A stretch of 64,000 nucleotides of DNA from the NCBI GenBank assembly GCA_045635085.1, contig JAZRBM010000004.1, positions 1 through 64,000 of the forward strand. The letters are read 5' to 3'. Shown piece after piece: positions 51,225-58,687 of the stretch; within the stretch, counting starts at the first letter, position 1, and each line of letters starts with the position of its first letter. Source of the DNA: Congzhengia sp045635085 (lineage in GTDB: Bacteria; Bacillota; Clostridia; UBA1381; UBA9506). Position numbers and translations under genes: made by a program. Below the pieces are notes generated by a model that saw nothing but the letters and a program-made list of their open reading frames with translations, was not told the DNA's origin and searched no databases.

Positions 51225-51328
51225 AAAAAAAGACAAGGTATAATAACTGAAGTAGTCAATACTTTGTAGACACAAAAAAGTCTCTACCATCATTATATCA
51301 CTTCAGTATAATAACCTTGTCTTTTTTT
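51225..51328 (+). terminator. Transketolase terminator, interrupted in its loop
   Basis: Arms AAAAAAAGACAAGG (51225-51238) and CCTTGTCTTTTTTT (51315-51328) are a perfect 14-bp pair. Between them the 8-base loop TATAATAA occurs twice, flanking a 60-base insert, so the original terminator can be rebuilt by removing one loop copy and the insert. The arms now enclose a larger hairpin and may still fold. Confidence 0.85.
51248..51305. mobile_element. 58-bp MITE-like derivative of the left-edge IS
   Basis: The element runs from TGAAGT to ACTTCA. It has two imperfect 26-base terminal repeats (51248-51273; 51280-51305) joined by AAAAAA. The right repeat matches the IS end at 116-141 at 25 of 26 bases. 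Both sides carry the direct repeat GTATAATAAC (51238-51247 and 51306-51315). This looks like a minimal element with a 10-bp target duplication, with no coding capacity, presumably moved by the IS transposase. Confidence 0.75.
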
Positions 51329-51345
51329 GTGCAAAATGATAATTT

Positions 51346-51498
51346 TTATAGCTCTGGCAAAAGACATACCTCTTGTTTGTTGTCAGTACAACCGATGTGC
51401 GGGATAATTACACTCCTTGAGTTGATTTTTTCTCCTATGTTTGTATCATTTTCTCTTGCGTTTCCTCTAGCAATTGAGAATTTGTAAATCCAGTGCAT
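51346..51498 (-). CDS. Possible 50-residue protein, unknown
   Basis: An open frame downstream of spo0A on the same strand, beginning MHWIYKFSIARGN and ending EVCLLPEL, with AGAGGAG eleven bases upstream. A second ATG at 51502 in another frame is nearer that site but encodes only 11 residues. It has a basic start and two cysteines and no family I recognise. The spo0A terminator lies between it and spo0A, so it would need its own promoter. Confidence 0.35.
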   Translation of the reverse strand: MHWIYKFSIARGNARENDTNIGEKINSRSVIIPHIGCTDNKQEVCLLPEL

Positions 51499-51581
51499 CC
51501 ATAGTGTTCTCCTCTGTAAAAATTGATAATATAACGTAATTATTATATAATTTGATTTAAATAATATAAAGAAAAAAGAAA

Positions 51582-51601
51582 CTGCAGCATAAATGCTACA
51601 G
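51582..51601 (-). terminator. Terminator of spo0A
   Basis: On the minus strand CTGTAGCAT (51601-51593) and ATGCTGCAG (51590-51582) form a 9-bp stem with one G-U pair, followed by TTTCTTTTTTC. It shares the CTGTAGCA core with other terminators here. Confidence 0.75.
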
Positions 51602-51635
51602 CCTCTTAAGGAAAGGATAATGGGGAAATTATTTA

Positions 51636-52409
51636 TCAAACAACATTCTTCATTTTAAGTTTTATGGAATCAGAAATCATAGCAATAAACTCACCGTTTG
51701 TGGGTTTTCCTTTGTTAGTATCAATGGTATATCCAAAAATATCTGTAAGAACTTCCTCTCTGCCTCTGTTCCAGGCAACCTCTATGGCATGACGTATAGC
51801 ACGCTCAACACGTGAAGAGGTGGTAGAAAAGTTTTTTGCAACTGTCGGATACAAAAGCTTTGTGATCGAATTTATGAATTCGTCGTCCTTTATGCAAAGC
51901 CCGATAGCGTTGCGCAAATAGTTATAGCCCTTAATATGGGCAGGTACACCGATGTCGTGAATTATGTCTGTTATTACGCTCTCTAAGTTGTTTTCGGTGA
52001 TTGCAGAAGAGATGTGCGAGTTTATTAAAGAGACAGAGGAAGGAGCACTTTGACCAGCCTCGCGAATTCTGGATGCAATATTATATGGGTCACAGGGCTT
52101 CATAATGTAATATTTTGCACCAAGGGAGAATGTTTTTTGTACAACTGTGTCGTTTCCAATTGCTGAGTATATTAAAATATTTGTTTGAATATTTTCGTGT
52201 GAAAGTTTTTCTAAAAGACCCAAACCATCCATCTTTGGCATTACAATGTCTAAAACAACGGCATCGGGTTTTACAGATTTTATCAACTCGTAGCCTTCTT
52301 GTCCGTTCTCTGCCTCTCCTATTAGTTCTAAATCAGAGCAGGTTTTAAAATATTCTTTTAAACCTTCTCTTACCTCCTGATTATCATCAATAGTAACTAC
52401 CCTAATCAT
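51636..52409 (-). CDS. spo0A: Stage 0 sporulation response regulator Spo0A
   Basis: 257 residues. The receiver domain has TIDDNQEV acidic pocket, phospho-acceptor Asp in VVLDIVMPKMDGLGLL (about residue 55) and Lys in YIMKPCDP (about 105). The C-terminal DNA-binding domain has GVPAHIKGYNYLRNAI and the highly conserved recognition helix SSRVERAIRHAIEVAW. It is the master switch for sporulation entry. spoIVB, its usual upstream neighbour, is absent; a tRNA gene lies there instead. Ribosome site AGGAGG. Confidence 0.98.
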   Translation of the reverse strand: MIRVVTIDDNQEVREGLKEYFKTCSDLELIGEAENGQEGYELIKSVKPDAVVLDIVMPKMDGLGLLEKLSHENIQTNILIYSAIGNDTVVQKTFSLGAKYYIMKPCDPYNIASRIREAGQSAPSSVSLINSHISSAITENNLESVITDIIHDIGVPAHIKGYNYLRNAIGLCIKDDEFINSITKLLYPTVAKNFSTTSSRVERAIRHAIEVAWNRGREEVLTDIFGYTIDTNKGKPTNGEFIAMISDSIKLKMKNVV

Positions 52410-52451
52410 ATTTATCCTCCTAATTATTAAAATATGGAAATAATTTACATT

Positions 52452-52493
52452 TTCGACAATCTAATTATAGCACGGATAATTTGTAAAATTCAA
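52452..52493 (-). promoter_or_regulatory. spo0A promoter with Spo0A box at the start point
   Basis: On the minus strand TTGAAT (52493-52488), 18 bases, TATAAT (52469-52464). The predicted start is near 52457. The sequence TGTCGAA, a perfect Spo0A box, covers 52458-52452, over that start. A near-match (TTCGACG on plus, 52580-52586) lies about 120 bases upstream. Confidence 0.7.
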
Positions 52494-52499
52494 GGTATT

Positions 52500-52729
52500 T
52501 TTTCCAAAAAATGTCAGTAATATGGAAATATATGGAAAATGTTTCGGAGGTTTTGCGCCAGGGAGCGCATTTGACAAAATTCGACGTGACAAAAGTGAAC
52601 GAAATGAAACAGTAAAAAAGCATTAAAAAGAACTGATTTTATAAAAAAAGAAACAAGCAGAGCCTTTATGGATGTTTTAATTTCATCTGCAAAGCATATT
52701 TCATACCTTAAAAGACGAATTTAATAAAA
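52500..52729. other. Intergenic stretch between spo0A promoter and tRNA terminator
   Basis: No supported gene. It holds a TTGACAAAATTCGACG stretch (52571-52586) with the second, imperfect Spo0A box, and a weak TGCGC...GCGCA hairpin at about 52551-52569. Nothing else was recognised. Confidence 0.4.
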
Positions 52730-52762
52730 AAACCGCGAATCTTGTATAAAGATTTGCGGTTT
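52730..52762 (-). terminator. Terminator of the tRNA-Arg gene
   Basis: On the minus strand arms 52762-52749 and 52743-52730 pair over 14 bp with one G-U/mismatch, then a run of seven T. Confidence 0.85.
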
Positions 52763-52765
52763 TTT

Positions 52766-52842
52766 TGGCGCGCCTTGAGGGATTCGAACCCCCGACGCCT
52801 CGGTTCGTAGCCGAGTCCTCTATCCAGCTGAGGTAAAGGCGC
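52766..52842 (-). tRNA. tRNA-Arg (anticodon ACG)
   Basis: The cloverleaf folds cleanly: acceptor GCGCCTT/AAGGCGC, anticodon stem CTCGG/CCGAG with loop CTACGAA, T-arm GGGGG-TTCGAAT-CCCTC style. Anticodon ACG, read as ICG after deamination, decodes CGU/CGC/CGA. Discriminator G and CCA (52769-52766) are encoded. Own promoter and terminator. Confidence 0.96.
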
Positions 52843-52870
52843 ATATTTACTTTCAAAATCAGCAACACTT

Positions 52871-52899
52871 ATTTTAGCATAAAGAAGAGGGTTTGTCAA
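52871..52899 (-). promoter_or_regulatory. SigA promoter of tRNA-Arg
   Basis: On the minus strand TTGACA (52899-52894), 17 bases, TAAAAT (52876-52871). Confidence 0.88.
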
Positions 52900-52937
52900 C
52901 ACTTTTTTACAGTTTCTTTACGATGTTTTTTCAGTTG

Positions 52938-52966
52938 TTGACCTTTTTAAGACATTATGTTATACT
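52938..52966 (+). promoter_or_regulatory. SigA promoter of the SLH-glucosaminidase gene
   Basis: TTGACC (52938-52943), 17 bases, TATACT (52961-52966). Confidence 0.8.
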
Positions 52967-53022
52967 TTATGAATATAGCGAATATATTTATTATACAAGC
53001 TATTTTAAAAAGGAGGCTGGCT

Positions 53023-54231
53023 ATGTATAAAAGAGTTTTATATTTAATATTGGTTATAACTTTATTTATTACTATGAATATGACAAGCCTGTCAGGAAAT
53101 GCAGCATCAGGAAAGACAAAATTTTATGATGTTACAAGCGAATATTCTTGGGCATATGATGCTATAAACGATTTGGTAAAAGATGATGCAATTTCAGGTG
53201 TTGATGAAACTCATTTTAAGCCTGATGAAAGTGTTACAAAAGAGCAATTTGCAAAAATGCTCGTGGGCGCATTAGATATTAACATCCCTGACGAAAAAGC
53301 AGATGCAGAGGATGAGGCTATACCTGATGAATTAATCACATACAGCGATATTGATGAAAATCGTTGGTCAAGGAAATACATAGATGCTTCAGCTGAGTTT
53401 TTCTATGACGACAGCTTTGGCTCTGATGCATTTAATCCTGAAGAAAACTATACGCGCGAAAAGTGTGCGTATGCAATTTCGATGGCGCTGGGATATGCCG
53501 GAAAAGAGGCAAATCTTTTAGATAAAGAAGTGCTAGGTGACTTTAAGGATGAAGATGAGATAACACCGGCGTTAAAAAGTGCGTTGGCAATGTCTGTAGA
53601 ACGTGGCATTGTCAAAGGCTCTGATAAAAGAATAAGACCAAAAGGTGAGGTAACACGTGCAGAGGCAGCGGTGCTGCTTTATCGTGCAAAACAATATAAA
53701 AACAGAAACTCTCAGGATTTGTTTATAACTCAGACTCCTATGATGGGCGAAAGCACAGTTACGCTCGAACAGGCAAAGAAATGGGCAACTGCCAAGGGTG
53801 CTCACCAGAGATTTATAGATATTGCTGATTACTATTGGAAATATGGTGAAATCACAGGGATACGTCCTGAAATTTTATATGGACAAGCAGCAAAGGAAAC
53901 GGGTTTTGGAAAATATCAGGGTCAGGTAAAGCCTGAACAAAACAACTGGGCAGGGATTAAAATTAAAAATCCAGTAGCTGACAGACCTGAAGACCACGAA
54001 ACATTCCCCACACCTGAAGACGGCGTTCGTGCTCACTTTAACCACGTTACAGCCTACGTTGGCATAGAGCCTGTAGGCACACCTCACGACAGATACCATG
54101 TGCTGAAAACTGTTGCGTGGCGTGGGACAGTTAAAAATGTTGAACAGCTTGGCGGCAAGTGGGCGCCTGATGTAACATATGGATATAATATTGTAGTCAA
54201 GATGCTAAGAGGTATGGAAAATACAAAATAA
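53023..54231 (+). CDS. S-layer-homology protein with glucosaminidase domain
   Basis: 402 residues from ATG 53023 (AAGGAGG upstream). Signal peptide (about 1-27), then three SLH repeats (about 33-75, 95-150, 165-220: FYDVTSEYSWAYDAINDL; YSDIDENRWSRKYIDASAEF; DFKDEDEITPALKSALAM), which bind pyruvylated wall polymer. The C-terminal part (about 245-402) is a glucosaminidase-type domain with YGQAAKETGFGKYQGQVKPEQNNWAGIK, the catalytic Glu in AKETGFG, and EDHETFPTPEDGVRAHFNHV. A wall-bound murein hydrolase. Confidence 0.92.
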   Translation: MYKRVLYLILVITLFITMNMTSLSGNAASGKTKFYDVTSEYSWAYDAINDLVKDDAISGVDETHFKPDESVTKEQFAKMLVGALDINIPDEKADAEDEAIPDELITYSDIDENRWSRKYIDASAEFFYDDSFGSDAFNPEENYTREKCAYAISMALGYAGKEANLLDKEVLGDFKDEDEITPALKSALAMSVERGIVKGSDKRIRPKGEVTRAEAAVLLYRAKQYKNRNSQDLFITQTPMMGESTVTLEQAKKWATAKGAHQRFIDIADYYWKYGEITGIRPEILYGQAAKETGFGKYQGQVKPEQNNWAGIKIKNPVADRPEDHETFPTPEDGVRAHFNHVTAYVGIEPVGTPHDRYHVLKTVAWRGTVKNVEQLGGKWAPDVTYGYNIVVKMLRGMENTK

Positions 54232-54330
54232 GCGGGGCGGTAGTAAAATGCACAGACCACACAAGGCAAAGAAAATACAAATTTAAGCTTTAAATTGTAT
54301 GGCTTAAACTAAAATGTTATAAAATTTAAT

Positions 54331-54366
54331 GAAGAAATTCATCATTTGATGAATTTCTTCTTTTTT
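54331..54366 (+). terminator. Terminator of the SLH-glucosaminidase gene
   Basis: Arms GAAGAAATTCATCA (54331-54344) and TGATGAATTTCTTC (54347-54360), perfect over 14 bp, then TTTTTT. Confidence 0.88.
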
Positions 54367-54383
54367 ATTGCCTTGTGTTTTGA

Positions 54384-54463
54384 ACAAACTTCGCCACTCA
54401 GCGTGCTTCAGCACGCTTTCGGGTAACCGAAAGCAAGATGTTTCTTGCTTTCGCTCAGTTTGT
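54384..54463. repeat. Nested multi-hairpin element of unknown nature
   Basis: Outer arms ACAAACT (54384-54390) and AGTTTGT (54457-54463) enclose three perfect hairpins: 54400-54417 (loop TTCA), 54415-54434 (GCTTTCGG-GTAA-CCGAAAGC) and 54428-54453 (11-bp stem). The last two share CGAAAGC and cannot form together. No coding frame crosses it. It may be a small structured RNA or a REP/MITE-like repeat. Confidence 0.6.
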
Positions 54464-54491
54464 CCAATCTGCACTATTTTCCGTCCGCCCC

Positions 54492-54526
54492 AAAAATAGC
54501 TGTAGCAAAATGCTACAGCTATTTTT
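54492..54526 (-). terminator. Terminator of the polysaccharide deacetylase gene
   Basis: A perfect 16-bp stem (54511-54526 with 54492-54507), AAA loop on plus. The gene's stop TAG lies inside the stem. Same CTGTAGCA core as other terminators. Confidence 0.85.
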
Positions 54527-55361
54527 CCAATATTTGCCGTACACTTTTTTTGTGAGGGCGATTATACCTATTTAGCTTAAAAAGAGAAGAATTTTTAGAT
54601 ATGTAATTTATTCCCTCATTACAGGTTAGGCTTAATTTAAAGCCTAGCTTTTTTATTTCTTCTTCTGATTCTGTGCAAAAACACCCGAAAGGATATGTAA
54701 AGCACGGAGCCTGAGTGTCTGTGTAGCTATGGATTAAATTTTGCATTTTAGAGGCATCTTCATAAAAAATTTTTCGATAATGAGCACTTGTTTCGTTTTT
54801 TGTTTTGCTGCAGCCTTTTCTTCCTGTGAGCTTGTGCATATCGTAGGAGTGATTTGCAACTCTGGTGTGAGCAGATGTCGAAAGTGCTTTAATATCATCC
54901 CACGAAAGATATGCATACGAAACTGCTTTGTCAGGGTGGACGGTATAGTCGTTTGTGTATGAACCCACAACAGAAACTATGGCTTTCATTTTATATTTTT
55001 CAAGTAGTGGTACAACGTATTCTAAATATGAAAGATGCCCGTCGTCAAAGGTCAGCATAATTGGTTTTTCAGGAAGCGGTGCACCTTTTTCCTTATATGC
55101 TATAAGGTCAAGGTCTGTTATTGTTTCGTAGCCGTTTGATTTTATATATTTTAAATCGTTTTCAAGATCTTCAGGTGAAATAATAAAATCCCCGTGACGC
55201 GCCTTGTCACGAAGTACGTGGTGGTACATAATTATTGGCAATTTATATTCACATGTTTTCTCCTGCGCCAGGCAGCAAATATAAGAGCCGGCGTGAAAAA
55301 TTCCAAACAACACAGCAATTGCTGCAGAAAAGACAAAAAATCTGATTATATAACGTTTCAC
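54519..55361 (-). CDS. Membrane-anchored polysaccharide deacetylase (NodB family, CE4)
   Basis: 280 residues. N-terminal signal anchor (about 5-30), then YHHVLRDK, motif 1 LTFDDGHLSYLEYV with the two Asp, motif 2 VANHSYDMH with the two metal His, and FTYPFG. These are the CE4 residues that remove acetyl groups from GlcNAc or MurNAc. The position next to an M23 peptidase suggests a spore- or wall-remodelling role, like PdaA/PdaB (inference). Confidence 0.93.
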   Translation of the reverse strand: MKRYIIRFFVFSAAIAVLFGIFHAGSYICCLAQEKTCEYKLPIIMYHHVLRDKARHGDFIISPEDLENDLKYIKSNGYETITDLDLIAYKEKGAPLPEKPIMLTFDDGHLSYLEYVVPLLEKYKMKAIVSVVGSYTNDYTVHPDKAVSYAYLSWDDIKALSTSAHTRVANHSYDMHKLTGRKGCSKTKNETSAHYRKIFYEDASKMQNLIHSYTDTQAPCFTYPFGCFCTESEEEIKKLGFKLSLTCNEGINYISKNSSLFKLNRYNRPHKKSVRQILEK

Positions 55362-55443
55362 GATAACATCAATCCCTCTCTTTTTAAATTGTATGAATTG
55401 ACGGCTTGTTTAAATCATATATTTTTTTTGAGGTGATAAAAAT

Positions 55444-56442
55444 ATGAAAAATTTTTATAAATTTTGTTCGTTTTCTCTGATAATATCGATAGCTTTAAGC
55501 CTTGTTGTAATGGCACTGCCTCCGCAGGAGGAGAGTATTTCTGTAGAAAAAGAAGGGTTTATAAAGTGGGTTGATTTTAATGTCACGTATAGTGCGCTTT
55601 CAGATTGCCTGGAATATGATTTAAAAACTTACGGAAAAGAAAACCACACAGACTGGATAGAACTTTTGGCCTATCTTGCATCGACAGGCGGCGGAAACTT
55701 TAATTCCTACAAAAAATCAGACCTTACCAAGCTTACAGAAAAACTGGAAAACGGAAAAACGATAGAACAATTAGCAGAGGGTGTTAAGTACTATTCGTAT
55801 TACGAAGAGGCATACCAGGCAGTTCTGGGTGGTTTTGTAGGGGAGTATGATATAGAAAAAGAGGATGGTACTTTTGAAAAAAAGTATGGGCTCAAATGTT
55901 TTTCGCCGATAGCAAGAGGGTATTCTTATTCACATTTTGATGATTTCGGTGCATCCCGCTCTTACGGTTTTAAGAGAAAACATTTAGGTCATGATATGAT
56001 GGGCAGTGTGGGAACGCCAATAATTGCAGTTGAGTCCGGTTATGTAGAATGTGTCGGATGGAATCAGTACGGGGGTTGGAGAATAGGAATAAGGAGTTTT
56101 GACAAAAAAAGATATTACTACTATGCACACCTTCGCCGTGACCATCCGTATAACGATATGTACGAGGGAAAAATTGTAACAGCAGGTGATGTTATAGGAT
56201 ATCTGGGAATGACCGGTTACAGCACAAAAGAAAATGTAAACAACATCAACACTCCGCATCTTCACTGGGGGCTGCAGTTAATATTTGATGAAAGTCAAAA
56301 GGAGGCAAATTCTGAAATATGGATAGATATATACGCTATAACAAAGCTTTTAGAGCGAAATAAATCAGCAGTGGTAAAGGATAATGAAGCAAAAGAATAT
56401 TACAGAAAATATGAAATGTTTGAAAAAGGTATGGAAAAATAG
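55444..56442 (+). CDS. M23-family (LytM) endopeptidase, membrane-anchored
   Basis: 332 residues. N-terminal hydrophobic segment (about 5-24). The LytM domain (about 180-290) has the zinc ligands in RKHLGHDMMGSVGTPI and PHLHWGLQL, with AHLRRD between. All three ligands are present, so it should be active. The upstream domain (about 40-150) is unrecognised, with WIELLAYLASTGGGNF. It is divergent from the deacetylase; both act on murein. Ribosome site GAGGTG. Confidence 0.92.
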   Translation: MKNFYKFCSFSLIISIALSLVVMALPPQEESISVEKEGFIKWVDFNVTYSALSDCLEYDLKTYGKENHTDWIELLAYLASTGGGNFNSYKKSDLTKLTEKLENGKTIEQLAEGVKYYSYYEEAYQAVLGGFVGEYDIEKEDGTFEKKYGLKCFSPIARGYSYSHFDDFGASRSYGFKRKHLGHDMMGSVGTPIIAVESGYVECVGWNQYGGWRIGIRSFDKKRYYYYAHLRRDHPYNDMYEGKIVTAGDVIGYLGMTGYSTKENVNNINTPHLHWGLQLIFDESQKEANSEIWIDIYAITKLLERNKSAVVKDNEAKEYYRKYEMFEKGMEK

Positions 56443-56470
56443 GGCGTGGATATAATCCACACCCTATTTT
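56436..56470. terminator. Bidirectional terminator between the M23 gene and the Cys-rich protein gene
   Basis: Arms AAAATAGGGCGTGGAT (56436-56451) and ATCCACACCCTATTTT (56455-56470), one mismatch, three-base loop; A- and T-runs outside. The M23 stop is in the stem. Confidence 0.85.
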
Positions 56471-57307
56471 TTAATCGCAACAGCAATTTAGCTTTTTCTT
56501 TTCGTCGCAAACTGATTTCTCCGGTGGGAAGAATTCGTCGAAAGGAAAACCGATTTTTTCAAACAAATCACAGGGGCTTGAGTCAAATGATGTGTCACAT
56601 TCTTTTTGTGGTACACAGAAGTCATATGCAGGGATTAATAATTGCACTGATCTTTCCAGTTTCACTATTGAGAACATACCGATTGATATATAAACCTGTT
56701 TTCTGCCGTTGTCTGTTAAAACGTCGTCAAAAACATTCATTACGCCCTCTGGAACCGTCGATAGGTCAAAGCTGCATTCGCAGGGGCATTCGTTTTCGCA
56801 GAGTTCTTTGATGTTGACCGCAAGAACAAGTGGGTCAACAACCTCGACGATTGCCTTGGGAAGATTGGTTTTTTGCCAACAACTCTCGCATGCACAAGAA
56901 GAATCAGGATTGTATTGAGAAGTAAAGATTTTCGCTGCACCCTCAGAACCGAACAGTACAACTTTTTTGCTGAATACTGCAAGGCCTTCAACACAAATCG
57001 GCTTTTTGTAATCTGTGCAAACTTCAAATGTAATTTTGAAGTAAAATGTTGTATCAACTGTGTAATAACCACAGTTAAAAGGAATTGATTCAACATCAGG
57101 ATACGCCCAGATAACCTCAGCTTTTTTAGCTTTTATACTGATTGCCTTGTCAATCAGGTCTCTGTCACATTCGCTAAAATATACTCTGGCGTCTTCAATG
57201 CAGTCTTTATCTTTGCAGGAGTCATAGACCTTATCGGTATGTATACAAACTGAATTTTTCACTTCTTCGCATGGTGAAGAAGGAGATGGATAACGTCTGT
57301 CTGCCAT
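56471..57307 (-). CDS. Cys-rich conserved clostridial protein, unknown function
   Basis: 278 residues with about 25 cysteines, spread in clusters: CIHTDKVYDSCKDKDC near the start, CACESC (about 137) and CENECPCEC (about 168), ending CCCD. No signal peptide. I remember related proteins, with the VYDSC(K/R)DKDC start and the GSEGAAKIF-type block, as widespread unnamed proteins of spore-forming Clostridia; a spore coat role is a guess from the cysteine content. GGAGG ahead of the ATG. Confidence 0.8.
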   Translation of the reverse strand: MADRRYPSPSSPCEEVKNSVCIHTDKVYDSCKDKDCIEDARVYFSECDRDLIDKAISIKAKKAEVIWAYPDVESIPFNCGYYTVDTTFYFKITFEVCTDYKKPICVEGLAVFSKKVVLFGSEGAAKIFTSQYNPDSSCACESCWQKTNLPKAIVEVVDPLVLAVNIKELCENECPCECSFDLSTVPEGVMNVFDDVLTDNGRKQVYISIGMFSIVKLERSVQLLIPAYDFCVPQKECDTSFDSSPCDLFEKIGFPFDEFFPPEKSVCDEKKKLNCCCD

Positions 57308-57421
57308 AAAGGACCTCCATAATATTTTTTTGAGATTTTATCTCTATAACATAGTATGTAAAAGCTATTTAAATGTTACGCAAAATAAAAGGATTTTTTT
57401 GTTGCTTTTACAAAAAAACTG

Positions 57422-57450
57422 TTGACCAAAGCACATGTTTGCGATATAAT
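57422..57450 (+). promoter_or_regulatory. SigA promoter of hom-thrB-aspartokinase
   Basis: TTGACC (57422-57427), 17 bases, TATAAT (57445-57450). The leader of about 30 bases is too short for a T-box or lysine riboswitch. Confidence 0.85.
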
Positions 57451-57484
57451 GATTTCGTATATTATTATAAGGGGGGGCGATATT

Positions 57485-58672
57485 TTGATAAATGTTGCAA
57501 TATTAGGTTTTGGCACAGTTGGTTCAGGTGTTTATGAGATTTTGAAAAAAAGCCCCGATGCAATTGCCAAAAAAGCAGGAGATACGCTGAATATTAAATA
57601 CATATTGGATATCAGAGATTTTGATGATCATCCAGAGCGTGAACTTTTTACAAAGGACTATAATGATATCTTGTCAGATGACGATGTTAAAATCGTAATT
57701 GAGGTAATGGGTGGCTTAACACCTGCTTATGATTTTACCAAGGCTGCGCTTTTGGCAGGAAAAACTGTAGTTACTTCTAATAAGGAACTTGTTGCTACAC
57801 ATGGTACAGAACTTATTAAAATAGCTAAAGAAAAGAACGTTAATTATTTCTTTGAAGCATCTGTAGGTGGCGGTATTCCGATTATACGTCCTTTAAATCA
57901 ATGCCTTGCTGCCAATGAAATTCAGGAAATTAATGGTATATTAAATGGTACTACAAACTTTATTTTGACCAAAATGTTCTCAGAGGGGGCAAGCTTTGAA
58001 AGTGCATTGGCAGAGGCTCAGGCTTTAGGTTATGCAGAACGCAATCCTTCAGCAGATGTTGACGGTCACGATGCCTGCAGAAAAACTGCGATTTTATCAT
58101 CGCTTGCAACAGGTAAATTTGTAGACTATAATGACATCCCTACAGAGGGCATCTCAGGTATTTCTACAACAGATGTGCTTTTTGCTGATAAAATCGGTTA
58201 TGTTATAAAGTTAATCGGTTCAGCTACGATTTCAGAAGATGGCAAGGTAACAGCACTGGTTGCTCCAAGGCTTGTATCTAAAGAAAATCAACTCTCAGAT
58301 GTAAATAGCGTATTTAACGCGATTTTATTAAAGGGCGACTCGTTAGGTGACGTTATGTTCTACGGTCGTGGCGCAGGCAAGCTTCCTACTGCTAGCGCAG
58401 TGGTTGCTGATATTATCGATGGCGCTAAACATTTGGGTGTAAATAAATGGGTTATATGGTCAGAACATAGTGACAACATTATGTCAGATCCGATGGAGGC
58501 AAGTTATCAGTACTTTGTTCGCACAACGGACAAGTCGTTATGTTCATTGCTTGGCGGCAAGGAAGTAGGCTCTTTAGGTGATGAGGTAGTGTTCACTACT
58601 GATGAAATGAAGGAAAAAGATTTTATTGAACTTGCTAAAGATAAATGCTCTTTTATTCGTATTCTTTTATAA
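57485..58672 (+). CDS. hom: Homoserine dehydrogenase
   Basis: 395 residues from TTG 57485, preceded by a G-run ribosome site. It reduces aspartate semialdehyde to homoserine. NAD(P) loop ILGFGTVGSGV, EVMGGLTPAYDFTKAALLAGKTVVTSNKEL, ASVGGGIPIIRPL, and the catalytic INGILNGTTNFILTKM. A short C-terminal ACT domain (about 325-395) is likely for Thr feedback. First gene of hom-thrB-aspartokinase; thrC is not present. Confidence 0.96.
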   Translation: MINVAILGFGTVGSGVYEILKKSPDAIAKKAGDTLNIKYILDIRDFDDHPERELFTKDYNDILSDDDVKIVIEVMGGLTPAYDFTKAALLAGKTVVTSNKELVATHGTELIKIAKEKNVNYFFEASVGGGIPIIRPLNQCLAANEIQEINGILNGTTNFILTKMFSEGASFESALAEAQALGYAERNPSADVDGHDACRKTAILSSLATGKFVDYNDIPTEGISGISTTDVLFADKIGYVIKLIGSATISEDGKVTALVAPRLVSKENQLSDVNSVFNAILLKGDSLGDVMFYGRGAGKLPTASAVVADIIDGAKHLGVNKWVIWSEHSDNIMSDPMEASYQYFVRTTDKSLCSLLGGKEVGSLGDEVVFTTDEMKEKDFIELAKDKCSFIRILL

Positions 58673-58687
58673 AGGAAGGTAAAGAAA

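Noticed and set aside
51469..51502. 11-codon frame from ATG 51502 (MDALDLQILNC)
   Set aside because: Too short to support, though it is nearer the ribosome site than the 50-residue frame. It weakens the call for the latter.
57450..57484. Riboswitch ahead of hom
   Set aside because: Only about 30 bases separate the predicted start of transcription from the start codon, too few for a T-box or lysine aptamer.
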